Shown here piece after piece: positions 36,425-50,700 of a DNA stretch of 64,000 bases. Positions within the stretch are counted from its first letter, which is position 1, and the number at the start of each line of letters is the position of its first letter. Origin of the DNA: Todiramphus chloris collaris (taxonomy: Eukaryota > Chordata > Aves > Coraciiformes > Alcedinidae); assembly GCA_025345505.1 (NCBI GenBank), contig JANVCC010000022.1:33021602-33085601 (forward strand), in the 5' to 3' direction. Position numbers and translations under genes: made by a program. The notes under the pieces were generated by a model that ran no database searches, was not told where the DNA came from, and saw only the letters and a program-made list of their open reading frames with translations.

Positions 36425-38279
36425 ATACTAAAGTGAACAGCCTCCTGCACTCCCAGTAGATCACTGGCATCTGTGTCTGCTTCCCAGTTCCATCAGCATG
36501 GATCCACTGGGGTAGCATGGTGGTGGGAGGTCCTACATGGAGCCTTGGGACTGAATTCATCTGCAAAAGCAGCCTGCCTGTGCTTCATCCCTGGCTGTAA
36601 TGTGGTCCTTCCATGATAAAAGATTATATACTTGCTGTGATTCCATGATGATGATGCTGGACTCATTGTATTGGCTTTTCCTTCTCTCCCTCTCCCCATT
36701 TGTCCCACAGAGAAGTAGAATTGGTTTAATGTTATTTATGGAAATGTGTGCTTCCTATGCTATGAAGGTCTGCTTAGAGGAGAGGTTTCAGAGTCGGGGA
36801 TGTGACAAAGTTGAGCAAGGCACTGAGGGGCCAACCACGTTGATGACATCTGCCTCTTGCTTGGAGCCGGGTTTTGGCAGCTTCTAAAGCGGTGAGCTCC
36901 ACCTGGAGGCAGCCTGGGGTCCGCTTCAGCAAAGTCCCTACCAACATGGGCAGAGGGACCCGAGTGGCAGCCCTTAAAGGCATGACTTAATAGATCTGTG
37001 AGGCAGATGGAGAGTGAGCTGCATGCCATGGGCACCTGCTACGTCAAGCCAGAACAGACCCCCATTCTCTGCTGGTACCACACGGGGCTGATGGCAGGCT
37101 CATGAGCTCTTCATCTCAGAGAGCTGCTACATGGAAGAAGGCAAGGTGGATGGGTAAAATAAGTGTTTCCAGTTGGGACTTTCTGATACTCTGGCTTCTA
37201 AACATCCAGAAGCTGGGCAAATATGCATGGTTGAGCAACAGGTCATGTCTGTTTACTGTATGGAAAGGCTGCATGTCCAGCCATTTCTGTGGCACCAAGG
37301 TCCGAGGTCATCCATGTCATCCTAGATGCCTCAGCCATCCCCCACTCATGGAGCATTTTCTGTGGAAATATTGACATTTGCCCTAATAACCTGGTGTGCA
37401 AGGAATTGCCGTAGTTTCCAGATGTTCTGAATATCCTGAGAATTGGGAAAAGAAAATTATCTTCTTTATCCTAATCAAAAGTAATTAAAAGTACACTTAG
37501 AGCACAAAATTGTAATTAATTCCAAATGCTTTGCACGTATAAAGTACATCAGTCGTTACTAACTCTTTGGTTCCAGAAGCAACAGCAGACCCCATGTTTT
37601 GTTGTCACAGGTGCTCTGCAAACATACAGAGACTATCTGTCTGGAATACTTTAGCTTGCTAATGGTCTTCCCTATGTCTGTGAAGACCAAAACTCCATAA
37701 AGTAAGTTCAAGTTTCATTGCTCACCACAACTGGTGTCATGATTTAGCACTTTTTAAAATCGGTTGACTTTGCACAGCAGGAGCAGTGCAAAAATGCCAC
37801 ATTTTCAGCTACTGTGCCTTGCAGTCTTGGAGTTGATGCCTGTTACTCATTCACTTCACATAACTATATCCTTGCCATTTTTTCCTTCCTTTGGACAGAA
37901 CTCTTGGCTTTCGGACAATTCCTGCAGACCCTGCAGCAGTTGTGTCACCATAAGATGTGTCACTAATACTGGAAGCAGTCAGGTTTGAAAACTGAAGAAC
38001 CGCCTGACTTGCATCCTAGGTGGAGCAGACAGTGAGTGAGCAGACAGTGAGGGTGATGCAGACAGATGATGTCCTTTAGCCTTAAGGAAGTCTTAATCCA
38101 GCTAAAACCAAGACTTAGATATGGCTCTTGATGATGGCAGCGAACACTACTTGTTTGGGACTCCTTGGAAGAAGTGGTCATCTTGTTTTGTGATAAAATA
38201 CATTTGCAGGATGAATACTCTCCTTTTCCTAGATGTTTCAGTGTGAAGCGTGGCAAGGAAGGAGCTTGCAATTTTGTAA

Positions 38280-38308
38280 TTTTTTTTTGGGGGGGGGGGG
38301 GGGGGGGG
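38280..38308. repeat. T9-G20 homopolymer junction
   Basis: Nine T are followed by twenty G (38289-38308). This is low complexity and error-prone for sequencing, so its true length is uncertain. Confidence 0.9.
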
Positions 38309-38739
38309 TGCAGGGTGTTAAGATTAATTAGATTGTGAATTTCTTGTTACAGGATCCATCTTTTGGTTCTGAGTTTGGACAGCATTTTGCACAAGTGTGT
38401 GCCAGCGCATGACGAGCTTCCTGGTAGCTACCAAAACATGCACCACTCATAGAGTAAAGGGATAAATGATAGCCAGCATAGTTTTCTTTTTGGCAAGAAT
38501 TGGTTGTGTCACATGAGTATAATTTTCTCTGTGTGTAGTAAAGCAGGAACTACTATGTATCTCAGCTTCTAAAAAGCTTTTAATGCTGTTACAGGTGGCA
38601 TTCTTGTAAGAAAACTAGGGCAGAGTGTTCCTAACTTTGTAGAAACATCCAAAACATTGTAGGATGCAAGGCTGAAGGAGAGGCTAAGGAGTCAGAATAA
38701 TAGTGGCAATTCAAAGGTCACATGGGAAGGAGACCAGAA

Positions 38740-39345
38740 TGTCATTCAGCAGTGACAACTGGGAGGTGATGTATTCAGGGATGTACAGGGCGCTCACCTC
38801 TTTTTGGAGAAAGATTTGTGGGTAATGGGGATCACAAGCTGGGACGAGCGCTTCACATGATACAATGTGCTGTTATGAAATAGTTGAATAGAAAGGTTTG
38901 GCCAAAGACTCCTGTGCCCAGTCTTGAGCACTGCACATCAAAAATCGTGTCTACGGTGGGAGAAAGTCAGGGGTATCAGTGAGAATGACCAGAGCTCTAG
39001 AAAAAACAGTGATGAAGGAAGGTGGAATGGACTGAGCTTCTGAAGGTCAGACTGACCAGGGAAGCAAGGAAGTAACTGTCAAGTACATGAAAGTCTACCA
39101 CCAAAAGGGAGGGAATCACCTGTTCTCTCTGTCCATGATGGATAAGACAAAGAATTAAAGCCTTAAACTGCAGCAGAGAAACTAAGGTCAGATGCTGGAA
39201 AATATTTTTGTGAATGATAGAGGTTATGAAGCATTGCAACAGGTTTCTTGGGGAGGTTATGAAGTTTCCATCACTGGAGAGATTTCCATTGATCACGCCC
39301 AGAGGCAGAGATAGGAGTGGAGTCCCTACCTTCTAGAGATGCCAT
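38740..39345 (+). mobile_element. Old CR1-like LINE copy
   Basis: Ordered phrases match the CR1 3' region in sense orientation: GTGCCCAGTCTTGAGCACTG, GAGAATGACCAGAGCTCTAG, AAGGTCAGACTGACCAGGGA, AGGGAGGGAATCACCTG, GCAACAGGTTTCTTGGGGAG and TTTCCATCACTGGAGAGATT. The last two correspond to the usual gene-end phrases about a shortened inner flank and a first-month test of the insert. The copy is well decayed and lacks a clear octamer tail, and its limits are approximate. Confidence 0.6.
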
Positions 39346-39349
39346 TGAC

Positions 39350-42300
39350 CTTCTGCTATTGTGAATTACAAGAGGCTGGCCTTGCAACCAAGGCAGGGGG
39401 AGAAAAGAAGAGAAGGGGGGAAGAAAAGGAAGGGAAAGGAATCCATTTTAGAGCTCAGGTGTGGCAGATTCCTTTTATGAAACTTTCCAGACAGAGAGCA
39501 GTGTCTTAGAAGCCACTTGAACCTAGAAGTCTGCCTCCAAGGAGCCTCATTTCTGTCTTCTAGGACTTCTTTGCTTTTCAGAGAAATAGTATTGTCACAG
39601 CTACTAGCACATTGAAGACACATTGTCAGAACAGGGTTTAGGGTGTCGAAATCAGATCCATAATAGTAAACTTTGTATTGAGGAAAATATGTGGCCATAC
39701 ATTTATCATGTTACCTTTTCTGTCTAGCATGAACTAAACTAGATAGATTTAATATTTACATCACCTACAGCTTTGCCAACAGAGTGTAGTTACAAGAGTC
39801 AGCGAGCTTCAGACCTACCACATAGAGTGGACACTTCTGGCTCACAAAAGTCCATTAACTCACACCAGGTTTTTCTTCCACATCACATAAGGCATGGAGA
39901 ATGGCTTGCAACCCTGCTGCCCTTGGAGGAAGGTGACCAGCCGTTCCTTCTGTCGTTGCCTCTCCTTCTTCTGTGTCCCTGTGGTCTGCAATTGGCCCTG
40001 CTTGCTTAGCAAGAAATGGCTATAGGTGAGCACTTCAGGAGGGCTCTCCTCCTCCTTCCACCTGTTTTTCATTCCTTGACTCACTGGCTTTAAGCCCTAA
40101 GCAGTGACGTGACAGCTGAGTCATGGATGCACCACCTGGATGCTGTCAGCATCAATCTCTCTTATAAGGATCATAGAAGAACAAAATAGAGAGGGCTGTT
40201 AGGGTTTCTCATTCATCTTCCTGCCAGCAGGGCACCAAGCCCTGCAGTGCGGGCTCCAGCTTTGCCCAGCCTTGCTCTCAAAATCCCAAGCAATGGGCTT
40301 CCATGGCTCTCCCCCAGGAACCATTCTGCAATTTAATAAGCACCATTACCAAGGAAAGGGCTGTTTTTCTGTGGTTATTATTTAACCTAACCTTTACTTA
40401 AGTGAGCAAACAACAACTTACTAACATCCACAATAGATTTTATATCTTTTCTTGCGAAGAAATTCAGTAAAGTTGCAAAGTTGAAGATTAAATATGTGGT
40501 TTTGTGTTTTATTTAACAGTTTTAAGTGTCTCCCTGCTGCATGCATTGTTATACATAGCAGATGGAAAAAAAAAAGAGATGCAGTCCTATGCCCTGGAGA
40601 GCTTACACTTTTCATTTAAGCAAGATACAGTGACTGAGAATGACAAGTAACAAGAAGGCAGGACAAGAGTCATATGAGAAAGGTCAGGATGTTTCTAAAT
40701 AAAGCCCATTGTGATGCTTTTAATTTGGGTTTATACTGAAGAGTCATAGATGGCTATGTATTTTGGGACAATTTCACCATGTTTTAATCAAACTTTTTTT
40801 TTTTAAATCTCACAAAGCCATCTTGCCTACTTTGGTTTGGTGCTTATTTAAAGCTTCGTTTTTATAGAAACCTGTGGGTTTTTTCTCATGGTTACTCTTT
40901 TTCTCCACCTTAACCAAGGTTTTTCAAAAACAATCATCACAGTTAGTCTGGTTATTAATTCCCTGAGTATTCCAGAGGTACAGGAGCTTGTCTGCCTGAC
41001 CCATGCCACTGGGCTGGGACTGATTCTCCTTGACCTTTGTCTCTAGCTCTCTGTGTCTTCTCTAGCAACACCCTCAATTACCCTTACTCCAGAAAGGGCA
41101 GTCAAACCTCTTCATCTGGGGCTGGTTTTCTGAATGTAACAAAGCAGCTTATCTCTGCGCAAACCTTACAGCTGCCTCTGCTCAGTGGAACAACTCCTCT
41201 CCACTGGGCACCAGTAAACCAGAGCAAAGCATTACGGAGCCAGACCATCTGCCCCACCCCATCCATATGCCTTCCTCCAGCTTTAACACCCTGCTTGCTG
41301 TGTGTTTCTTACACCTGATGGAGGTGTAAAGCCAATTCCTAACCACCTTAGCTTTGGGTCTTCAATCCACACATCTTCCTCTTCATGCTATATGATTAAC
41401 AGAGGAACACATTTAATTCTGGAGGATGTAAGGTAAAAGTTTATCATGGTAACTGAACGTTATTCCAACAGATGCCCATTCAATGCCATCTGTCACACCT
41501 GTGGACTCGGCTATTATTTCTTACTAATTTTATTCTTGTCTTTCCCTTCAGGGGACAAATTCTCTCTGGTACCTGACTGCAGGTTTAGTAAACTACCAGA
41601 GGGAAGCCCAAATGCACTTCAAAAGCACTTTTAATGTGTGTCATCCTGGTGAAACCAGCTGTCCATGCACATCGATTCCCTGAAGCGATTTTTCCTTTCA
41701 CAGCATAGAAATAATCGGCCTCATGGTTGGGTGTGAAAATTTTGCTAAGACAAGGGATCTGGATAAATGGACTGATATTAGTGCTCTGGCCTTCCAGCCT
41801 CCGTCTTCCTTCTTCTGAAGTCAGTTTTGTCCTGCTGGGCATTTCAGAGGGTTTGGAAGGGAGATGGGTGATTTTTCAGCTGGAGAGCCTGACACAGGTT
41901 TGGTTTTATACATACACATTGCTGAGCAGCTTGACCAAATGCACAAGTGTTATATTCAGAAGGCAAGGGAAGAATCTCTTTCTTCTACTAGACCTCCAAA
42001 TCTGGGTTACTCTTATGCTTACTATAAATGTACTTAATTATTATTTCATTATTTCATTATTTGTATTTTGTACAGGATGCACTAGCTCAATTAAAAAAGC
42101 AGATTCTTGGTTGTATAGATAGTGCAGAGTTATTCCAGCAGTCACTGGAAAAGCATTAGTTATCTACGGAGACAAATTGAAAAAGACAAATCTAGGACCA
42201 ACCCGTTTCTCCTCAAGCAGTTTGTAAACACATACCGAGAAACACAGAATTAGAAGAGTTGAATTTGCTTCTGCTGTGACCCAAATGCCAGCCTTCAGCT

Positions 42301-45300
42301 AGTTAAGGGCAAGCAAACTTGGCCTCTTGCTTCATTTTAACTTACTGTTTTTAAGCAAGTTGTCATTCAAACCTGGTGGTTTGATAGGTGATGTTGCTTA
42401 GATCCTGCCTTTATTTAAGGGTGGTTTTGTCTCTCTCTAAACCCACTGTAACTCAGCTGAAGACATGCTCTGGAAATGTGGAGCTCCCAAACAGCTCCTG
42501 TAAGGTTTCCTCCACCAGCTTGGCTGATAGTGCCAGGTGTCAGCTGCTGCTCCCATGCAGTTCCTAACACTTTCTTGAGGACTTAAGCAGACATGTGTAT
42601 TTGGACCAGGAATCTTCAGCCATTGTCTGAAGTATGACTGTTCCCACAGAATTTAAGCTTTGATGAATTAACATCAGGGTCTGACCCTGCTCTAATGGAA
42701 GGCAAGGGCAAAAGTCCCACTGGGTCTAAAGTGGGAATCAAGGTTCAGTCACTCTGATTGATCCTTTCCAGAAAATATGTGTTGAGTTCTCCTGCACTTT
42801 GTGGACAGCACCTGTTCTGTGGATATGAAGGCATTTGGCTTTCACTGATTCTCTCCACACCTTTTGGTACTTCTCCAAGCAGCACCCTTAAGTCAGGGCT
42901 GGGGTTTGTGAACTGTTGTCTTGTAAACAGCTTAAACTTACTTGCCCAAACACCCCTGTGCAGAGAGACAGCAGATTTTGTCTTCCATGTACCTTAAGTG
43001 GACGTGGGAAAGTGCAAATACCAGCAGTTCACAGTGACCAATACATATGCTAAAGCCTATCCAACTACATTTTCTGGACTGTATGCAAGCTTCTTCTTGT
43101 TCAGGATCTATAACAGATCCTGTCGGCATGGGGGGCCTGATTCTGGCTATGTGGGACAAATTTTATGTATTGAGACAGCAGCACAAGCTTCTCTGGGCTA
43201 TTCCAACTCTGTCTTACAGATAGTAAGACAAGAGCCAATTCCTGTCCTTGTTCTCTGGAATAAAATGCTTTTTCTGCTGTGCAGGACCCCATGTATCCAC
43301 TCAGTCCATCAAGTGGGAGTAAATTCAGCATTGTGCTGTTAAGACGAGTACTGTTGGAAATCCCAGCTTAGGTCAGAAAGACTTGCTCAGTATTTGTGGG
43401 GAACAGTTGCAGTTAAAACAATAAGCCTAACAATTTCTAAACTTTTCCCTCCATTAAACAATAATAAAAATTATTATTATTATATTTTATATTTTGTGAA
43501 TGGAAATAATATTATGCACATTCTGAACATTATCAGATTTAAATTTTCTTTCAGATAGAAATGTGAACATTTTAGCATTAGGGCTATATGTATTATGTTT
43601 TACTAGCTGTTGAATACAAGGGGTTCCAGATAGTTAATTCTGGCAATGAGAAATATCTGAGTCTTGTGATGTGAGAAAGGCAGTGAATGAAGCACTTCAA
43701 GGGATCAGGGGTAATGTTATTCATAACTTCCATCAATCATGACAAAAGATAGCAAAACAAAGATACTCACTGGGATGGGTGAGAGTACTGACCCAAGGTC
43801 TGTGCCTTTACTCATGGTCATCTTCACTTCAGCTTCTTAAAAGTACATTACTATGGCTCAGGAAGTCCTTAAGTCATGGGTTGCTGGAGGTTGAGAGAAG
43901 ATTCACTATAGACTTTGATCTTGACATTTTTGCTAAATAAGAGGCCTGAGCTGGTATGGATCTTCTTACATCTTCAAGTTAAGGGCCAAATCCAAAAAAG
44001 GAACCCAAAAAAGGGATTAAAGCAGAATTTAAGCATGTAAATCCAGCACTGGAATAGAAACATTCTTTCAGCTCCTGTTCAATACTAAAAGCACCTAACT
44101 CATGAGGTACCTACCTTCAGTCTTCAAGAACCTCAAATGTACAGCAGCCAACTTCTGCACATTCCCAGAGTCCCCACCACCTCAGCGAGTCTGAGTCCTG
44201 CTGAGTCCTACCAGAGTTACAGATTTGGTCAGAGGCTGGTCCAGGTCTTGTTGACTGTGGAGAAACCCGTGTTTCAGTTCATGAGCTAAGTTTGGGCTAA
44301 GGATGTGTAGCTGAGAAGAGGAAAAGAGAAAAAGCAAACCTTCTGCGAGAAAAGAAAGTGAGACAGTGTAGAAGAGTCAGTAGCTCAGCAGTTGGGATGT
44401 TCCTTCAGGAAGGGGAATTATGCATGCCAGAGCCACTTGCTTTCTTTCACACTGCATTTGTACCTCACCTTCCTGGATGGAATTCACAAATAGCTCTTGG
44501 AGGAAGGCTGAAACTCTGGATCAGGTAGGTGCTTTCAACACTAAACTACAGTCACCTTTGGTCTTTCTCTCCTTCTATCTCAATGAATCCTTGTTTTTTT
44601 TTATGTAAAGAGGAACCGTTTCAACATAAGGACATGCAGTTCTCTCCTTCCTGCTCTCCCTGTCTCCCCTGTGTAGCACACACCTTGGAAGATTGTGGCA
44701 GCTTCCTAGGGAACACAGGTTGGGATTTTTCAAGCAGCAGATAGAACTGAATGCAGATCTCCTCCTTGTCACCCTGCTGATGATCTCCCTGTGAAATAGA
44801 GATGACCAGTTGCAACCTGGAGGAGTGTCTTGTATTTGCCTCCTGGAGGGGCAGGCTCTGGTCATGCCATGTAAGGTGGCTCAGCCTTGGGAACAGGAGT
44901 GGATTGAAAGTTCAGCCCCAAGCTCCTTCAGTCATCAGCTTGCCTTTTTTGTGTCTCTTGGGAGGGAGCCCTAACCAGCCTGTGGAATTATTCTTCCATC
45001 CTCTGCCCCTGTAAATATTTCACTATTTTTACAGCAGAATAAATCCTAGAGAACAAGCTGCAGAAGATCCAACTCACAACACCCTGCAGCTGAAAAGCTG
45101 AGACTATTCTCCTGAAAGACTGGAGAGATAATTTTAAAAATCTACTCCAAATCTGATAAATGGTGAAAGACTGGAACAAGTCTCCAGCATCCCAGGCTGG
45201 TGTCCTCACTACCTTGCATGTATTGGCAAGTGCATGCAATAGCCCTGAGAGGTCTCATCCAGCAAGCACTCTGGAAATGACTGTAGGACATGGATCTGAT

Positions 45301-47960
45301 GGAGCAGAAACATCTTCTGAGGGTTACTAGCAGCCTGAGCTGGATGGCTGTGCCTTGAAGCAGAAATTTAGGAGGAGGTAACTGATGGAAATTCATGTGT
45401 GCCTGGAATTTTGGAGCTTCAATGCAAAGCACCTGGGTTCTTTACGGTCTAAATTTGGGAATTGTGCCTGACCTGTCAAACACTTCCCTGAGCAGTCAGG
45501 TGCTAGAATCCTTACACCACATCTGAAAACAAGAGTTTTGAATTACATCTGTGCAAGTTTTTTGGTGCTAAACTATTGCTTTGGCCAACATCAGCAATCA
45601 CCAAAGCTCCTGCTCAGACATAATCTAAAGCCAAAGTCCAGACACCCACCCTTTGTGTTTCACCAGGGATACTCCGTGGGTTCCTTTCTCTCTGGGCACA
45701 TCCAGAGGCACTTGAACCTTGCCAGCCCTGAGTAGCTTGCAATGGAGCACCAAACTGACTCATTTTTTTTTGCAAGTTGCCTAATTACAAGAGGGGCTTT
45801 GGTATTTGTCACCTCAAATGAAGAAAGGTACCTCCTTGCGGGACAGGTAGTACTTCAGACACCGCCTGATTAGCTGATTTGGTAATTTCCTGCTCCTTGC
45901 ACTGCTGTGGTGCATCCCATTGTGTATTGAAAGTAGGCACCTAACAACATAATAAGCAGCCTGTATCAAATTTGTAAGATGATTGTTGCCATGTACCGTT
46001 TTGCAACTACATTCCGAAATACTTAATTGTGTAGGATCAGTGGGTGGTAGCAGCTGCCTCATCGATCATGGTGCTACTTCTTGGGGCATAAGATGTATTA
46101 CATTGGTTAGCCCATAACTCCAGGTCTCCAGGAATGTAGATCTTACCAGAGTTATACATTAAAGTTGCACTGTGTTTACCTTAAAGCAATCTGATGGAGG
46201 GATTAGCCAAGTGATCAGTCTATCTCGCCACATCACAGAGGAGTAATTAAATTATTCCCAAACAAAATTGCTGGAATTTGACACCTAACCTAGCTGCTGG
46301 TATCTCTGTAATCTTCTCTGCCTGTTTGTTCAAGTGCTCAACTGTCCTTATTAAGAACTGTGACAGTTGTGTCCTGATGAAAGTTAGAATATGCTTCTTC
46401 TTCTTTGTCTGTCCTTGTTGTGAGTAACAGACCCCATCAAAGATAATTATTCTGGCTTTGCAGGAGGGGCTGGTGAGTGTCCATTTGGAATATAGTTCCT
46501 AGCACTGGTCACTTCACTATGAAAGTCAGATGATTCAAATACAGAAATTGCAACAGAGAAAATAATGTAAGAACTTAATTATTCAGAAAAGGGATAGAAA
46601 AGCTACAGTGTGGCTGCTGCTTTTGGAAAACAGATTAAAAAGCCACTTTAGGGGAGTTTGCAGAGCTCTGGGGGAATAGCAAGGATTCGGATATACAGAG
46701 AGAGCAGATCTAGTGACAAATAGCAGAACAAAAGGGAAATTAACAGAAGGTTAAGTAGGGATGATCGGCAAAGCAGTGTAATTTATTTGTGAAATTATTT
46801 GTATTTAGCACGGTTAATATATGGAAAATTATACTAGGGCTGTAACAGAAACAACTTTTAGAAATTTTATAAGGCTTTAGACAAGTGTGGGGGCTTATAT
46901 CAACGCTGTGGGATGCAAGCAGTAATTCAGAGGAGAGGAAAAGGACTTATATCTTTGTCACAATTTCATCTCTTAAAACATTTAGTTGCATTGTGATAAG
47001 TAATAGACTAATAAAACTATCTATGCAATTCTCAGGGAAAGGTTTTCATTTACACGATGAATTTCCCTTCCAGCTTAAATACATAGATGTGGAGTTAAAA
47101 AATAAATACTTGGAGGGGCAGGGATGAAACCTGAGCAGCAGCAGACCAAAGCCCAAATACTTCCAGGAAAAAATGCTGGATGAACACAGGGATGCAACTG
47201 AGATGACACCTGGTCCTCTAGTGCATGCGTTGCAAGTAGGAAAGCCTTGATGTCCCCTCCTTAAATTTCAAGGAAAGATAATAAAAGAGTCACAAGTCCT
47301 TTTAGGGCATTTCTGCAGTTCTTGGATGAAGCCTGTATGTCAGTATTTGCGTATGATGCCTTCAGGCCATCAGCTTCAACAAACGTTGGATCAGGCAGAG
47401 CGACTCGCTTCCTCCGACCTGCAGCTTTGTTTTAACATGAGACAGGCCACCTTCAACTCCGGTGAACCCACTGGAAATTCACCCTTCTTAAGCATCAAGG
47501 AAGAGGGGGACCCCGAAATGTTGCCCTTAGGAAATATCACTGTACTGGGGTTTTTTATTTGGGTTGTGGGTTTTTTTTTTTGTTTGGTTTCTCCCCCCCA
47601 GGACTGGCTCTTAACCCACTGCCATGAGGTGTGTGGTAAGATCATAACTTACTCTCCAGAGGGGAGATCCCTGTAGGCAGTTAACGATGCAAGAGCTCCT
47701 GCTGTATTAGCTCAGTTTACTCAGAAAATCAAAGGCAATTAATCACAATTTCTCGACTGGGGAAAAGCCCACTTGATTTAGACCCATTATTATGCAAAGA
47801 AACCTAAAAACTACCCTGCCGTAACCCAAATTCGTCTCTGCTAAGGGTATTTCTTCCCAGGGCTTCCCTTCCTCCTGGCAAGTGCTTCCCGCTTTCGGGA
47901 AACCGAGACGGGTGTAACGAACTTTGATTACACTTGGATGTAATTACACTTGGAGAGCAA
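39350..47960. other. Intergenic region upstream of C1QL2
   Basis: No coding homology, RNA gene or clear mobile element is recognised. It holds a purine-rich tract at about 39400-39445, AT-rich low complexity with ATT repeats at about 43450-43495, and T-rich tracts near 40790 and 47570. The many frames are below about 135 codons and show no domains. Confidence 0.7.
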
Positions 47961-48219
47961 GATCCACCCGCGATGTTGTCCTGCTCGTCTTCGGGCCGCT
48001 GAGACTGGACGGGAGGAGGCTGAGGCAGCCACGGAGCTTTCCCCGACTCCCTCCCGCAGAAAGCGGTGCGGATCGGCGGCGACGGGGAGCTCATCCCGGT
48101 GGGACCGAGGGCTCCGGCCGCGATCCGGGCAGTCACGCAGGGGCCGTCCCGGCGGCGCAGGGAGTGATGAAGGACTAATAGAGGGATGGAGGGAGGAAGC
48201 CGTTTCGGGCGGCAGGTGA

Positions 48220-50070
<1,851 letters not shown>

Positions 50071-50700
50071 CACAAAACGAGCAACATGACACAGCTGGCC
50101 CTGACACCAGTACACGTAGGGCTGGTTGGCGTTTCTGTACCCCATCCTGCTGCTGTTCCTGCTGGCGTCCACTGGCTCCGCAGGTTACTTTAGCTTCATT
50201 ATCAGTTTGTATGGTTTCTTTTTTTCTACCCCTGTGGAAATGAAATAGAAGTAAAACAAAGCAATTCCCTTCCTTACTGTCCCCCATTTGCTCTGACCAC
50301 CCCCCCACCCTTTGTTAGCCTCGGTGTTTTGTGTGTCACGTGAGGAACTCGGCAGCTTCAAAGTCTCAAGTGGTTCCTGGGGCTGTAAGAGAGCCCAGAG
50401 ATCGGACTGTGCCACACATGGAATTCAAACCAGTCACATTTTTTCGTCAATGAGTATTAATTATGATGATGAATTTTCAGATTGACTATTCATGAAGTGG
50501 GACTGGACCATAACTGGTTTTTCCTCTGCTGCTTTGTTTGTATGGGGTCAAGTGTAAACTTTTATTTTCTGTGCAATGCGATGCTTGTGTGAATGATGGT
50601 GTCACTAACGTCAAACCTGTTCCTGTCTGCAAAAGAATTGAGTTGTTGACCACATCACTAAACTATCACATTAAATTATGTTTTTAGACAATGCCTTCTT
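50071..50700 (+). promoter_or_regulatory. C1QL2: C1QL2 3' UTR with ATTAAA polyadenylation signal
   Basis: Non-coding sequence follows the stop. The first good poly(A) hexamer is ATTAAA at 50670-50675, with T-rich and GT-rich sequence just after (TTATGTTTTTAG, then GATGTCTGTCTCTT). This would give a 3' UTR of about 620 bases. A tandem AATAAA pair at 54417-54427 is a possible distal alternative. Confidence 0.5.

Larger units (their letters stand above)
17011..38700. other. STEAP3-C1QL2 intergenic region, left part
   Basis: I find no gene here. Contents: a G run at about 17680-17695, a T/G-rich simple repeat at 32.7 kb, a 24-bp tandem duplication at 36.4 kb, and a 20-base G run at 38.3 kb. Several AT-rich blocks have many ATTA or TAAT cores (about 21.3-21.8, 22.1-22.3, 25.5-25.9, 27.1-27.3 and 29.9-30.4 kb). 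A 226-codon plus-strand frame at 26227-26907 has no recognisable domain and is rich in Ser, Trp and Cys, so I do not call it a gene. Confidence 0.7.
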
